Shown here piece after piece: positions 7,747 through 15,953 of a stretch of DNA of 64,000 nucleotides; the first letter of the stretch is position 1, and every line of letters begins with the position of its first letter. Made by a program: the position numbers and the translations under genes. Below the pieces are notes generated by a model, which saw only the letters and a list, made by a program, of their open reading frames with translations, searched no databases and was not told the DNA's origin. The stretch comes from Clostridium sp. CMCC3677 (GTDB lineage: Bacteria; Bacillota; Clostridia; Clostridiales; Clostridiaceae), in assembly GCF_023845585.1 (NCBI RefSeq), contig NZ_JAMQHS010000003.1, positions 282,671 through 346,670 of the forward strand. The letters are read 5' to 3'.

Positions 7747-10700
7747 CTATTGTTCAGCTAATTTCTTGTATCCTTCTAATCTTTCCATTGCATCAGTGTA
7801 AGTCTTTTCAAATAATGCTTCTGCAGCTTCTGGGAATGCTTTAGCAAGTGAAGCGTATCTTACTTCACCCATTAAGAATTCTTTAAAGTCAGCAGTTGGA
7901 GCTTTAGAATCTAATGTGAATGGGTTCTTAGTTCCCTTTAATTCTGGGTTGAATCTGTACATTGCCCAGTATCCACATTCAGTTGCTCTCTTAGCTTCTA
8001 ATTGGCTGTTACTCATACCAAGCTTAATTCCATGGTTTATACATGGAGCGTAAGCTATGATTAATGATGGTCCCTTGTAAGCTTCTGCTTCTGCAATAGC
8101 TTTAAGAACTTGATTTCTATCAGCTCCCATATTGATTTGAGCTACATATACGTAACCGTAAGTCATAGCCATCATTCCAAGGTCTTTCTTCTTAGTTCTC
8201 TTACCTGCAGCAGCAAATTTAGCTATTGCAGCTGTTGGTGTAGATTTAGAAGATTGTCCACCTGTGTTTGAGTAAACTTCTGTATCAAATACAAATACAT
8301 TTACATCTTCTCCTGAAGCAAGTACGTGGTCAACTCCACCGTATCCGATGTCGTAAGCCCAACCGTCTCCTCCGAAGATCCATTGAGATCTCTTAACGAA
8401 GTAGTCTTTTTCAGCTAAAATTTCTTTAGCAGCTTCTGTACCAGATTTTTCTAAAGCAGCAACTAATTTAGTAGCTCTATCTCTAGTTCCAGCACCTTCG
8501 TTCATGTTATCTAACCAATCTTGTAATTCAGCTTTAGCTGGATCATTGGCAGCTATAGCAGCTTCTGCTCTTTCTTGGATTCTTTCTCTTATAGCTCTAA
8601 CTCCTAAGAACATACCTAATCCATATTCAGCATTATCTTCGAATAATGAGTTAGCCCAAGCTGGACCATGTCCTTCTTTATTCTTAGTATATGGAGTTGA
8701 AGGTGCAGATCCACCCCAGATTGATGAACATCCAGTTGCATTAGCGATCATCATTCTATCTCCAAATAATTGAGTTATAAGCTTAGCGTATGGAGTTTCT
8801 CCACAACCAGCACAAGCTCCTGAGAATTCAAGTAATGGTTGCTCAAATTGGCTACCCTTTACTGTATTTTTGTTCATTGGGTTCTTTTTAGCTGATACTT
8901 CATCTACTAAGTAATCCCAAACTTCGATTTGATTGTGTTGGCTTTCTTGTGGTTTCATAACTAATGCTTTTCCTGGAGCAGGACAAATTTGAGCACAGTT
9001 TCCACAACCAGAACAATCTAGTGGTGCAACACCCATAGTGTAGAATAATTTTTCTTCACTCTTAAGAGCTTTAGCATCAACTATTGTTGCATCAGCAGGT
9101 GCAGCATTCTTTTCTGCTTCATTTAATAATATTGGTCTTATAGAAGCATGTGGACATACTAATGAACATTGGTTACATTGAATACATTTTTCAGCATCCC
9201 ATACAGGAACATTAACTGCAATTCCTCTCTTTTCGAATGCTGCAGTACCTGCTTCAAATGTACCATCTTCCATTCCAACGAAAGCAGAAACTGGAAGAGA
9301 ATCTCCTTCTTGTCTGTTCATTGGAACAACTATATTCTTAACGAATTCTGAAGCATTCTTAAGTGGAGCTACTTCTTCGTCTTTAACAGTCTTCCAAGCT
9401 TCTGGAATCTTGATTTCAACGATAGATTCAACACCCTTATCGATTGCTGCGTTGTTCATATTAACAACTTTTTCACCCTTCTTACCATAAGAAGTTACAA
9501 CTGAGTCTTTTAAGTATTTAACAGCATCTTCAACTGGGATAATGTTAGCTAACTTGAAGAAAGCTGATTGCATTATCATGTTGATTCTTCCGCCAAGACC
9601 TATTTCTTGAGCTATAGCAACAGCATTTAAAGTATAGAACTTAATATTGTTGTTTGCCATAAATCTCTTATATGCAGCAGGTAACTTTTCTTCTAATTCT
9701 TCTGGAGTCCAGATAGTATTTAATAAGAAAGTTGCTCCTGGTTTTAATCCTTCTAATACGTTATATTTATGAACGTATGATTGATTAGAACAAGATACAA
9801 AATCTGCTTTGTTGATTAAGTATGGAGACTTAATTGCCTTCTTACCAAATCTTAAGTGAGATACTGTAATTCCGCCTGATTTCTTTGAATCATAGAAGAA
9901 GTATCCTTGAGCATACATGTCTGTATGGTCTCCAATGATCTTTATAGCACTCTTGTTTGCTCCAACAGTACCATCTGATCCTAATCCCCAGAACTTACAA
10001 GCTGTAGTTCCTTCTGGAGTAGCATCTATATCTTCAGTTACTTCTAATGAAGTATTTGTAATATCATCAACGATTCCTATAGTAAATCCATTCTTTGGTT
10101 CAGCTTTTGCTAAGTTATCATAAACAGCAGCAATATGAGCTGGATTTGGATCTTTTGATCCTAAACCAAATCTTCCGCCAATTATAACAGGAGCATTTTC
10201 TTTTCCGTAGAATGCATTTCTAATGTCTAAGTATAATGGTTCTCCATCAGCACCTGGTTCTTTAGTCTTATCTAAAACAGCGATTTTCTTAACAGTGCTT
10301 GGAATAGCAGCTATTAATTTTTCAACTGAGAATGGTCTGTAAAGTCTTACTTTAACAAGACCAACTTTTTGTCCATGTGCATTTAAGTAATCTACAGTTT
10401 CTTCAGCTACATCTGTTACTGAACCCATTGCTATAACTACTCTGTCTGCATCTTTAGCACCATAGTAGTCGAAACAATGATATTCTCTACCAGTTATTTT
10501 AGTGATTTCAGCCATATAGCTTTCAACCATATCTGGTAACTCATTGTAGAATTTATTTACTGATTCTCTTTCTTGGAAGTAAATATCAGCATTTTGAGCT
10601 GTACCTCTAGTTACAGGATGATCTGGATTTAAAGCTCTTGCTCTGAAAGCTTTAACAGAATCCATGTCAACTAATTTAGCTAACTCATCATATTCTAATA

Positions 10701-11250
10701 CTTCGATTTTTTGAATTTCGTGAGAAGTTCTAAAACCATCAAAGAAGTTTAAGAATGGAATTCTAGATTTTATAGCAGTTAAATGTGCTACTGCTGATAA
10801 ATCCATAACTTCTTGAACTGATCCTTCAGCAAGCATTGCAAATCCAGTTTGTCTTGCTGCCATAACGTCTTGGTGATCTCCAAATATGTTTAATGAAGAT
10901 GTAGCTAGAGCTCTAGCTGAAACGTGGAATACTCCTGGTAACATTTCACCTGATATCTTGTACATATTTGGTATCATTAATAATAAACCTTGTGAAGCTG
11001 TGTAAGTAGTTGTTAATGCTCCAGCTTGTAAAGAACCGTGAACTGCTCCAGCAGCACCTGCTTCTGATTGCATTTCCATTACTTTAACAGTTTGTCCAAA
11101 TATATTCTTTCTTCCTTGTGCAACCCATTCATCAACATGTTCTGCCATTGGTGATGATGGTGTTATTGGATATATTGCAGTTACTTCTGTGAACGCATAA
11201 GATACGTGAGCTGCTGCAGTATTACCATCCATAGTTTTCATTTTTCTCAT
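7747..11250 (-). CDS. nifJ: Pyruvate:ferredoxin (flavodoxin) oxidoreductase
   Basis: A single-chain PFOR of 1167 residues, the family's normal length. It oxidises pyruvate to acetyl-CoA and CO2 and reduces ferredoxin or flavodoxin, the central step of clostridial fermentation. The N-terminal pyruvate domain contains AIYPITPSSPMAEHVDEW. Two [4Fe-4S] motifs follow near residues 690 and 747 (CIQCNQCSLVCPHA and CSGCGNCAQICPAP). A third Cys pair near 813 (CAGCGETPY) belongs to the C-terminal thiamine diphosphate domain, which contains GGDGWAYDIGYGG and SNTGGQ. AAGGGG is 7 nt before the ATG. A flavodoxin gene lies just upstream on the same strand but is separated by a hairpin. Confidence 0.97.
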   Translation of the reverse strand: MRKMKTMDGNTAAAHVSYAFTEVTAIYPITPSSPMAEHVDEWVAQGRKNIFGQTVKVMEMQSEAGAAGAVHGSLQAGALTTTYTASQGLLLMIPNMYKISGEMLPGVFHVSARALATSSLNIFGDHQDVMAARQTGFAMLAEGSVQEVMDLSAVAHLTAIKSRIPFLNFFDGFRTSHEIQKIEVLEYDELAKLVDMDSVKAFRARALNPDHPVTRGTAQNADIYFQERESVNKFYNELPDMVESYMAEITKITGREYHCFDYYGAKDADRVVIAMGSVTDVAEETVDYLNAHGQKVGLVKVRLYRPFSVEKLIAAIPSTVKKIAVLDKTKEPGADGEPLYLDIRNAFYGKENAPVIIGGRFGLGSKDPNPAHIAAVYDNLAKAEPKNGFTIGIVDDITNTSLEVTEDIDATPEGTTACKFWGLGSDGTVGANKSAIKIIGDHTDMYAQGYFFYDSKKSGGITVSHLRFGKKAIKSPYLINKADFVSCSNQSYVHKYNVLEGLKPGATFLLNTIWTPEELEEKLPAAYKRFMANNNIKFYTLNAVAIAQEIGLGGRINMIMQSAFFKLANIIPVEDAVKYLKDSVVTSYGKKGEKVVNMNNAAIDKGVESIVEIKIPEAWKTVKDEEVAPLKNASEFVKNIVVPMNRQEGDSLPVSAFVGMEDGTFEAGTAAFEKRGIAVNVPVWDAEKCIQCNQCSLVCPHASIRPILLNEAEKNAAPADATIVDAKALKSEEKLFYTMGVAPLDCSGCGNCAQICPAPGKALVMKPQESQHNQIEVWDYLVDEVSAKKNPMNKNTVKGSQFEQPLLEFSGACAGCGETPYAKLITQLFGDRMMIANATGCSSIWGGSAPSTPYTKNKEGHGPAWANSLFEDNAEYGLGMFLGVRAIRERIQERAEAAIAANDPAKAELQDWLDNMNEGAGTRDRATKLVAALEKSGTEAAKEILAEKDYFVKRSQWIFGGDGWAYDIGYGGVDHVLASGEDVNVFVFDTEVYSNTGGQSSKSTPTAAIAKFAAAGKRTKKKDLGMMAMTYGYVYVAQINMGADRNQVLKAIAEAEAYKGPSLIIAYAPCINHGIKLGMSNSQLEAKRATECGYWAMYRFNPELKGTKNPFTLDSKAPTADFKEFLMGEVRYASLAKAFPEAAEALFEKTYTDAMERLEGYKKLAEQ

Positions 11251-11282
11251 CGCGTGACCCCTTCTTTCTATTATTAAAAAAA

Positions 11283-11303
11283 TGTTAAATTAAAAATTTA
11301 ACA
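11283..11303 (-). promoter_or_regulatory. Inverted repeat upstream of PFOR
   Basis: A perfect 8-bp inverted repeat TGTTAAAT/ATTTAACA with a 5-nt spacer, about 33 nt before the PFOR start. The half-site TGTTAA resembles redox-sensing Rex half-sites, but the spacing is not the canonical one. The regulatory role is inference. Confidence 0.35.
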
Positions 11304-11319
11304 ATGTATTATATTATAA

Positions 11320-11342
11320 AAGTAAGTCTTGATGACTTACTT
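11320..11342 (-). terminator. Hairpin after flavodoxin
   Basis: A perfect 9-bp stem AAGTAAGTC/GACTTACTT with a 5-nt loop, 11 nt past the flavodoxin stop and followed by TTATAATATAAT on the minus strand. It probably separates the flavodoxin transcript from PFOR, perhaps incompletely. Confidence 0.7.
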
Positions 11343-11353
11343 AATAAACACTA

Positions 11354-11779
11354 TTATTTAGCAAGTTTTTTACCTAGCAATTGTGCATTTTCTAAATTTT
11401 CTTTTGTTGGGAATTCTTTTACAACCAATTCTCCAATGCAATTAAATCCATATGATTTCATTGTATTAGACCATAATTTAATAAACATATCATTTGTCCA
11501 TCCATGACTCCCAAACAAAATACATTTTTTATTATCAATAGATAAACCCTTTAAACTATCAATAAATGGTTGCATTTCCTGTTCTTCTATATTATCTTGG
11601 TCCATTGCAGGACTTCCAAATGCTACAGAATCTGCTTCTAAAACATCATTAATAGTCGCATCAGCAACATGTTTTAAAGTTACCTTTGCTCCAGATTCCT
11701 CAGCGCTATCCGCAATCATATTCGCAAGTATTTCTACACTACCACCACAACTCCAGTAAATGATTGACACTTTTTTCAT
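11354..11779 (-). CDS. Flavodoxin
   Basis: A 141-residue FMN electron carrier, one of the two possible acceptors of the PFOR encoded next to it. The N-terminus MKKVSIIYWSCGGSVEILANMI matches the flavodoxin phosphate-binding loop, though a Cys-Gly-Gly replaces the common T/S-G-N/T. VAFGSPAMD and ILFGSHGWTND correspond to the flavin-flanking loops. The frame extends 13 codons further upstream, but the internal ATG gives a typical flavodoxin N-terminus, with AAGGA 12 nt before it. A strong palindrome lies upstream. Confidence 0.88.
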   Translation of the reverse strand: MKKVSIIYWSCGGSVEILANMIADSAEESGAKVTLKHVADATINDVLEADSVAFGSPAMDQDNIEEQEMQPFIDSLKGLSIDNKKCILFGSHGWTNDMFIKLWSNTMKSYGFNCIGELVVKEFPTKENLENAQLLGKKLAK

Positions 11780-11821
11780 AAATAGCACCATTCCTTCCAA
11801 CACACAATAAATAGTCATTAT

Positions 11822-11846
11822 TATAGTACATTATAATTGTACTATA
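11822..11846 (-). promoter_or_regulatory. Palindromic operator-like site upstream of flavodoxin
   Basis: A perfect inverted repeat TATAGTACA-N7-TGTACTATA about 43 nt upstream of the flavodoxin ATG. Its centre contains TATAAT on the minus strand and would overlap a -10 element. It is therefore a likely repressor site. Clostridial flavodoxins are often iron-responsive, but I cannot assign the regulator. Confidence 0.5.
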
Positions 11847-11960
11847 AATTAACTTACACACTTTATTATATATCACATAATTTTTTTTGCAAGTTTTGAT
11901 TATCTAAAGTTGATTAATTATCCAATTTATTCATTAAAATATTTACGTCTATTAATATTT

Positions 11961-13037
11961 TTATCCTTTAATACTTTTTAATATCACTTCTATAATTAAA
12001 TCAATACTATTTTTTCCATTCATATTATTCATTGCATTAATTATAGTTTTTTTATTAGATTTTAATTCTAGAATCTTATTACATAATGTATCATTTATAA
12101 GTTCTTCTTCATTTAACACTAAAGCATATCCCTCTTTTTTAAATGAATTTGCATTTAAGATTTGATCACCTCTGCTAGCTTTTTTAGAAAGCGGTACTAA
12201 AAGCATTGGTTTTCTTAACGCTAAAAATTCAAATATTGAATTTGCTCCAGCTCTAGATATTATATAATCAGCTGTATTCATTAAATGTGGTAATTCTTCT
12301 GATACGTATTCAAATTGTTTATAACCAGATTTATTTAGAAAATTATTATCTAAATTCCCATTTCCACAAATATGAATAATATTAAAATCCCTCAACAATA
12401 AATCTAAATTGCCTCTTATTTGATCATTGATTATTTTAGATCCTAAACTTCCACCCATTATTAAAAGCACTTCTTTTTCTTGTTTAAATCCACAAATCTT
12501 TAGACCTTCTTCTCTACTTCCATGTAAGATTTCATTTCTTATAGGACTTCCTGTAAGTACTCCTTTATTATCTTTTATAAATTTAAGACTTTCTCTAAAA
12601 GTTACACATAGTTTGCTGCAAAAAGGTGCACTTAATTTATTAGCAAGACCTGGAGTCATGTCAGATTCATGTGCTACAACTGGTATTTTTCTTAAATGTG
12701 CAGCTATAACAACTGGAACAGCTACAAAGCCACCTTTTGAAAATACTACATCTGGCTTTTCCTTCTTTAATATTTTGTTTGCATCTTTAATTCCTTTTAA
12801 CACTTTAAAAGGATCAGTAAAGTTTTTTAAATCAAAATATCGTCTTAACTTTCCTGATGATATCTGAAAATATGGAATATTATTATTTTTAATTATTTCT
12901 TTTTCTATCCCATTTTTACTTCCAATATATTTAACTTCAAATCCATTTTCTTTAAGTGCTGGTACTAAAGCTAAATTAGGTGTTACATGCCCCGCAGTAC
13001 CTCCACCTGTCATTATTACTTTATATTTATACACCAA
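11961..13037 (-). CDS. murG: UDP-N-acetylglucosamine--undecaprenyl-PP-MurNAc-pentapeptide GlcNAc transferase
   Basis: MurG adds GlcNAc to lipid I to make lipid II on the inner face of the membrane. The 358-residue protein has the glycine-rich [15 protein letters not shown] motif at the N-terminus, [18 protein letters not shown], the [13 protein letters not shown] donor-site loop, [15 protein letters not shown], and [11 protein letters not shown]. Length is normal. The start is TTG with AGGA upstream; the next codon, GTG, is an equal alternative. It stands apart from any mur/dcw cluster, as is common in clostridia. Confidence 0.95.
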   Translation of the reverse strand: MVYKYKVIMTGGGTAGHVTPNLALVPALKENGFEVKYIGSKNGIEKEIIKNNNIPYFQISSGKLRRYFDLKNFTDPFKVLKGIKDANKILKKEKPDVVFSKGGFVAVPVVIAAHLRKIPVVAHESDMTPGLANKLSAPFCSKLCVTFRESLKFIKDNKGVLTGSPIRNEILHGSREEGLKICGFKQEKEVLLIMGGSLGSKIINDQIRGNLDLLLRDFNIIHICGNGNLDNNFLNKSGYKQFEYVSEELPHLMNTADYIISRAGANSIFEFLALRKPMLLVPLSKKASRGDQILNANSFKKEGYALVLNEEELINDTLCNKILELKSNKKTIINAMNNMNGKNSIDLIIEVILKSIKG

Positions 13038-13272
13038 AACTCATCCTTTCATTATTACTAAGAACAAAAGTAGCTAAGCCACAATTTGTTTGTTGAAGTT
13101 CTTTCTAATCTATATTACATGATCTTTTTAAAATCACATTATTCTATATAATACTTTTTAATTATAATAATTCTACTTATACATTATAACTATTAATTCC
13201 TATTAGTCACCATAAAAATACACTTATTGTTTATAATTCATCAGAAATATTTTAAATTAATTCTTTTAAATA
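13038..13272. other. Gene-free region upstream of murG
   Basis: AT-rich sequence with many short TTATA runs. I see no open reading frame with a ribosome binding site and no recognisable riboswitch. It is followed by a minimal R1 repeat and then the first SASP gene. Confidence 0.5.
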
Positions 13273-13318
13273 GCCTATGTTTTAGCAGAGTGCTGATATA
13301 TTCATTTAAAATAGAGCC
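13273..13318 (+). repeat. Dispersed repeat R1, minimal copy
   Basis: 46 bp: CTATGTTTTAGCAGAGTG on the left and ATTTAAAATAGAGCC on the right, matching the two ends of the full R1 element at 17818-18034, with nearly all of the centre missing. Confidence 0.65.
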
Positions 13319-13446
13319 TTTAAATAAAATATTTCATCTTCTATCTTTTTATTTATATGTACTAATCAAATCCTTATTTACCGTAATTTATATATTATAA
13401 AATCGGATTTTTTACACAAGCTATAGACATAAAGGAGGTGATAAAT

Positions 13447-13644
13447 ATGAATAATAACAGCGGATATAATAATCCTATAGTTCCAGAAGCTAAAGGGAAG
13501 TTAGCACAATTCAAAAATGAAGTTGCTAATGAAATGGGTGTACCATTTAAAGAATATAATGGAGACCTAAGTTCAAAACAATGCGGAAGCGTTGGTGGAG
13601 AAATGGTTAAAAGAATGGTAAAACAATATGAAAATAATCTATAA
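13447..13644 (+). CDS. Alpha/beta-type small acid-soluble spore protein
   Basis: A 65-residue DNA-binding protein that coats spore DNA and is degraded at germination. The core KNEVANEMGVPF contains the usual GPR protease cleavage context, and GSVGGEMVKRMVKQYE is the second conserved DNA-binding segment. A central Cys in SSKQCGSVGG is shared with the paralogue at 56600. AGGAGG 8 nt before the ATG decides the start; an upstream in-frame GTG lies within the binding site. Expression in the forespore (sigma-G) is expected from the family; I could not place a clear promoter. Confidence 0.95.
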   Translation: MNNNSGYNNPIVPEAKGKLAQFKNEVANEMGVPFKEYNGDLSSKQCGSVGGEMVKRMVKQYENNL

Positions 13645-13685
13645 CTATTTAACACTCCTATAAAAAAGTGTCTAGACCACATTTG

Positions 13686-13818
13686 TTAGTTGAAAATTGA
13701 AAGTTGAGAGTTCAGAGTTTCGTTTGAAATCTAAAAATTTTCTAAAAATATATATTTTAGAATTTTATCAAAGATTTTTTCTTTTACTCTCTACTCCTAG
13801 CTTTCAATTATCAACTAA
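13686..13818. repeat. R4 element with long terminal inverted repeats
   Basis: About 133 bp bounded by imperfect inverted repeats of 30-odd bases. The left end reads TTAGTTGAAAATTGAAAG; the reverse complement of the right end reads TTAGTTGATAATTGAAAG. The centre is AT-rich and non-coding. It could fold into one long hairpin. A related left-arm-like sequence occurs near 5490-5530. Confidence 0.6.
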
Positions 13819-14274
13819 TTTCTATGTCATTTTTATTTATCTCAATTTTTTAAAGTTTAAAAATTATATATTTTCTTTTGTGCCTTTCATTATGGAGTTT
13901 TATAAAGATTAGTATTCCTATTAGAAACCATAAAATTTCATAAACATATCTAAATATTAAATAAATTCTGAAAATATTCTGAAAATAGTATTGTTTTTTA
14001 TTTAACAATGTAGTATATTATACCTATAAAGTTAAATAAAAACTTTAATTGCTGTTTATAGGTTTATATTTTTATATTATCAATATAAAAACTGTATTAT
14101 TTATGACAATATAAGCATATAAATAACACATATTAATCAATATCATATATTTACTAGAAAATTAGTTATTATTAAATTTATATTATATAGTATTCAACAA
14201 TATAATATAAGAATATTATATAAGATATTGATAACTTTTACACTACAAAAGCAAACGTTTTTTTATAAATTTAT
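13819..14274. other. Gene-free AT-rich region
   Basis: No supported gene. The short open frame at 13697-13912 has no ribosome binding site and runs through the R4 element. The region contains many TATAT runs and probably carries the promoter of the CoA-transferase near its right end. Confidence 0.5.
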
Positions 14275-14292
14275 TTGTTAATAAAATAACAT
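14275..14292 (+). promoter_or_regulatory. Rex-like operator
   Basis: TTGTTAATAAAATAACAT matches the clostridial Rex consensus TTGTTAA-N4-TTAACAA at 12 of 14 fixed positions. It lies 23 nt before the CoA-transferase ATG. Rex represses fermentation genes when NADH is low. About 25 nt further upstream, AGCAAACGTTTTTT resembles a catabolite-response element with two mismatches. Both roles are inference. Confidence 0.5.
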
Positions 14293-14315
14293 TCATTAGC
14301 TAGGAGGATACTTTT

Positions 14316-15611
14316 ATGAATTATTCAGAACAATTAAAAAACAAAACTATAACTGTAGAAAAAGCTTTATCACTTGTAAAATCAAACGATGAAATAGTTA
14401 CTTCATTAGGACCTTGTGAAGCAACATTGTTCATGTCAAAGCTTCATGAAATAAGAGACAGAGTAGAAAATGTAAGTGTAGTTAGTATGCTTAGTGCTTT
14501 AGATTATAAATATCATACAGACCCAAGTATGGCTGGACACTTTGTAAATGAATCTACATTTTTTGCTGGACCAGCTAGAAAAGCTCATTCAACAGGTTTA
14601 GTTTCATATATACCAACTCATCTTAGATATGCTGGTATCAATAGACTTGATTATAAAACACCTAATATATTCGTTGGTGCTGTTACACCAATGGACAAGC
14701 ATGGTTTCTTCTCATTATCACTTTCTACTGTATATGAAAGAGATTCTTTAGAAAAAGCAGATGTAGTTATATTCGAAGTAAACAAAAATTTACCTAGAAT
14801 ATTTGGAGATACTTCAGTTCATATAAGCCAAGTAGATTACTTATATGAAAGTAATGAAAAAATACCAGAATTATCTCCTAAGGAACCTTCTGAAAAGGAT
14901 TTTATAATAGGTCAATATATCGCAGACTTAGTAGATGACGGTGCTACTATTCAACTTGGAATTGGCGGAATTCCAAATGCTGTTGCTAAATCATTAATGA
15001 CAAAGAAAGACTTAGGAATACACACTGAAATGATTACTGAAGGTGTAGTTGATTTATTTGAAGCTGGAGTTGTTAATAATAGTAAGAAAACTCTTCATAA
15101 AAATAAAATCATAGGTGCTTTCGCATTCGGTTCTCAAAGATTATATGACTTTTTAGATGATAATCCTTGTATTGAAATGAAGAGATGCTCTTATGTAAAT
15201 AATCCTTATACTTTAGCTAAAAACAATAAGATGACATCTATAAACACATCTCTTTCTGTAGATTTAACTGGTCAATGTGCTTCTGAAAGCTTAGGCTTTA
15301 AGCAATACAGTGGAACTGGTGGACAAACTGACACAGGAATTGGTGCACAAATGAGTCCTGGTGGAAAATCTATAATCGCTCTATACTCTACTGCTAAGAA
15401 TGGTACTATTTCTAGTATTGTACCTAGTCATTATATGGGTGCAGCTATTACATATTCTAGAAATGATGTTCAATATGTTGTTACTGAATATGGAGTTGCT
15501 AACCTTCGTGGAAAAAGCATTAGAGAAAGAGTTGATAGCTTAATCGCTATAGCTCACCCTGACTTTAGACAAGAACTTAAGAAGGAAGCTGTTAAGAATA
15601 GAATTTGGTAG
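14316..15611 (+). CDS. Acetyl-CoA hydrolase/transferase family CoA-transferase (4-hydroxybutyrate CoA-transferase-like)
   Basis: A 431-residue class I CoA-transferase that exchanges CoA between acetate and another acyl group. Motifs: GAVTPMDKHGFFSLSLS in the N-terminal half, ATIQLGIGGIPNAVA, the putative catalytic glutamate in MITEGVVDLFEAG, and the C-terminal GTGGQTDTGIGAQMSPGGKS and VTEYGVANLRGKS. Relatives include 4-hydroxybutyrate and butyryl-CoA:acetate CoA-transferases; sequence alone does not settle the acyl substrate. AGGAGG is 8 nt before the ATG, and a Rex-like operator lies just upstream. The coding end carries a 15-bp imperfect tandem duplication. Confidence 0.82.
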   Translation: MNYSEQLKNKTITVEKALSLVKSNDEIVTSLGPCEATLFMSKLHEIRDRVENVSVVSMLSALDYKYHTDPSMAGHFVNESTFFAGPARKAHSTGLVSYIPTHLRYAGINRLDYKTPNIFVGAVTPMDKHGFFSLSLSTVYERDSLEKADVVIFEVNKNLPRIFGDTSVHISQVDYLYESNEKIPELSPKEPSEKDFIIGQYIADLVDDGATIQLGIGGIPNAVAKSLMTKKDLGIHTEMITEGVVDLFEAGVVNNSKKTLHKNKIIGAFAFGSQRLYDFLDDNPCIEMKRCSYVNNPYTLAKNNKMTSINTSLSVDLTGQCASESLGFKQYSGTGGQTDTGIGAQMSPGGKSIIALYSTAKNGTISSIVPSHYMGAAITYSRNDVQYVVTEYGVANLRGKSIRERVDSLIAIAHPDFRQELKKEAVKNRIW

Positions 15612-15640
15612 AATAAAATTTGGTAAAGGAAGTGCTAATT

Positions 15641-15829
15641 ATGGATGATAAAAGTAAATTAAAGGAAATCCTAAGCAAATTGGATTCTATTAACGACAAA
15701 GTTAATAATATTCAATATCAAATTTTCCAAACAAGTGAATATTCTGATAATGGTAGCTATATAGATTTTTTATATGACACTTATACAGAGTCACTTATAG
15801 AAAATGTTTGTCAGGTAATAGGTGATTAG
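15641..15829 (+). CDS. Small protein of unknown function
   Basis: 62 residues, beginning with a predicted amphipathic helix (KLKEILSKLDSINDKVNNIQYQIF) that looks like a short coiled coil, followed by an acidic, tyrosine-rich tail. No signal peptide or membrane segment. AAGGA is 10 nt before this ATG. It follows the CoA-transferase by 29 nt and precedes a strong terminator, so the two genes are probably one operon. I do not recognise the family. Confidence 0.7.
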   Translation: MDDKSKLKEILSKLDSINDKVNNIQYQIFQTSEYSDNGSYIDFLYDTYTESLIENVCQVIGD

Positions 15830-15843
15830 TTTTATTATAAAGA

Positions 15844-15880
15844 TGGATAAGTAGGAATGTATTTTTCTACTTATCCATTT
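15844..15880 (+). terminator. Terminator after CoA-transferase operon
   Basis: A perfect 11-bp stem TGGATAAGTAG/CTACTTATCCA with a 12-nt loop followed by TTTTC, 15 nt past the stop of the small gene. Confidence 0.85.
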
Positions 15881-15953
15881 TCAATTGTAAAATAGCTGTG
15901 TTTTAAATATTGCTAATCTTAAAACTACTCACTTATATTTTTATAATAAAAAT

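Noticed and set aside
11304..11507. 67-codon plus-strand frame overlapping flavodoxin
   Set aside because: It lies over a terminator hairpin and antisense to a recognised flavodoxin.
13395..13682. 95-codon minus-strand frame over the first SASP
   Set aside because: The plus strand has a perfect ribosome binding site and a conserved SASP; the antisense frame has neither.
13697..13912. Hydrophobic 71-codon frame downstream of the SASP
   Set aside because: No ribosome binding site, and it runs through the R4 inverted-repeat element.
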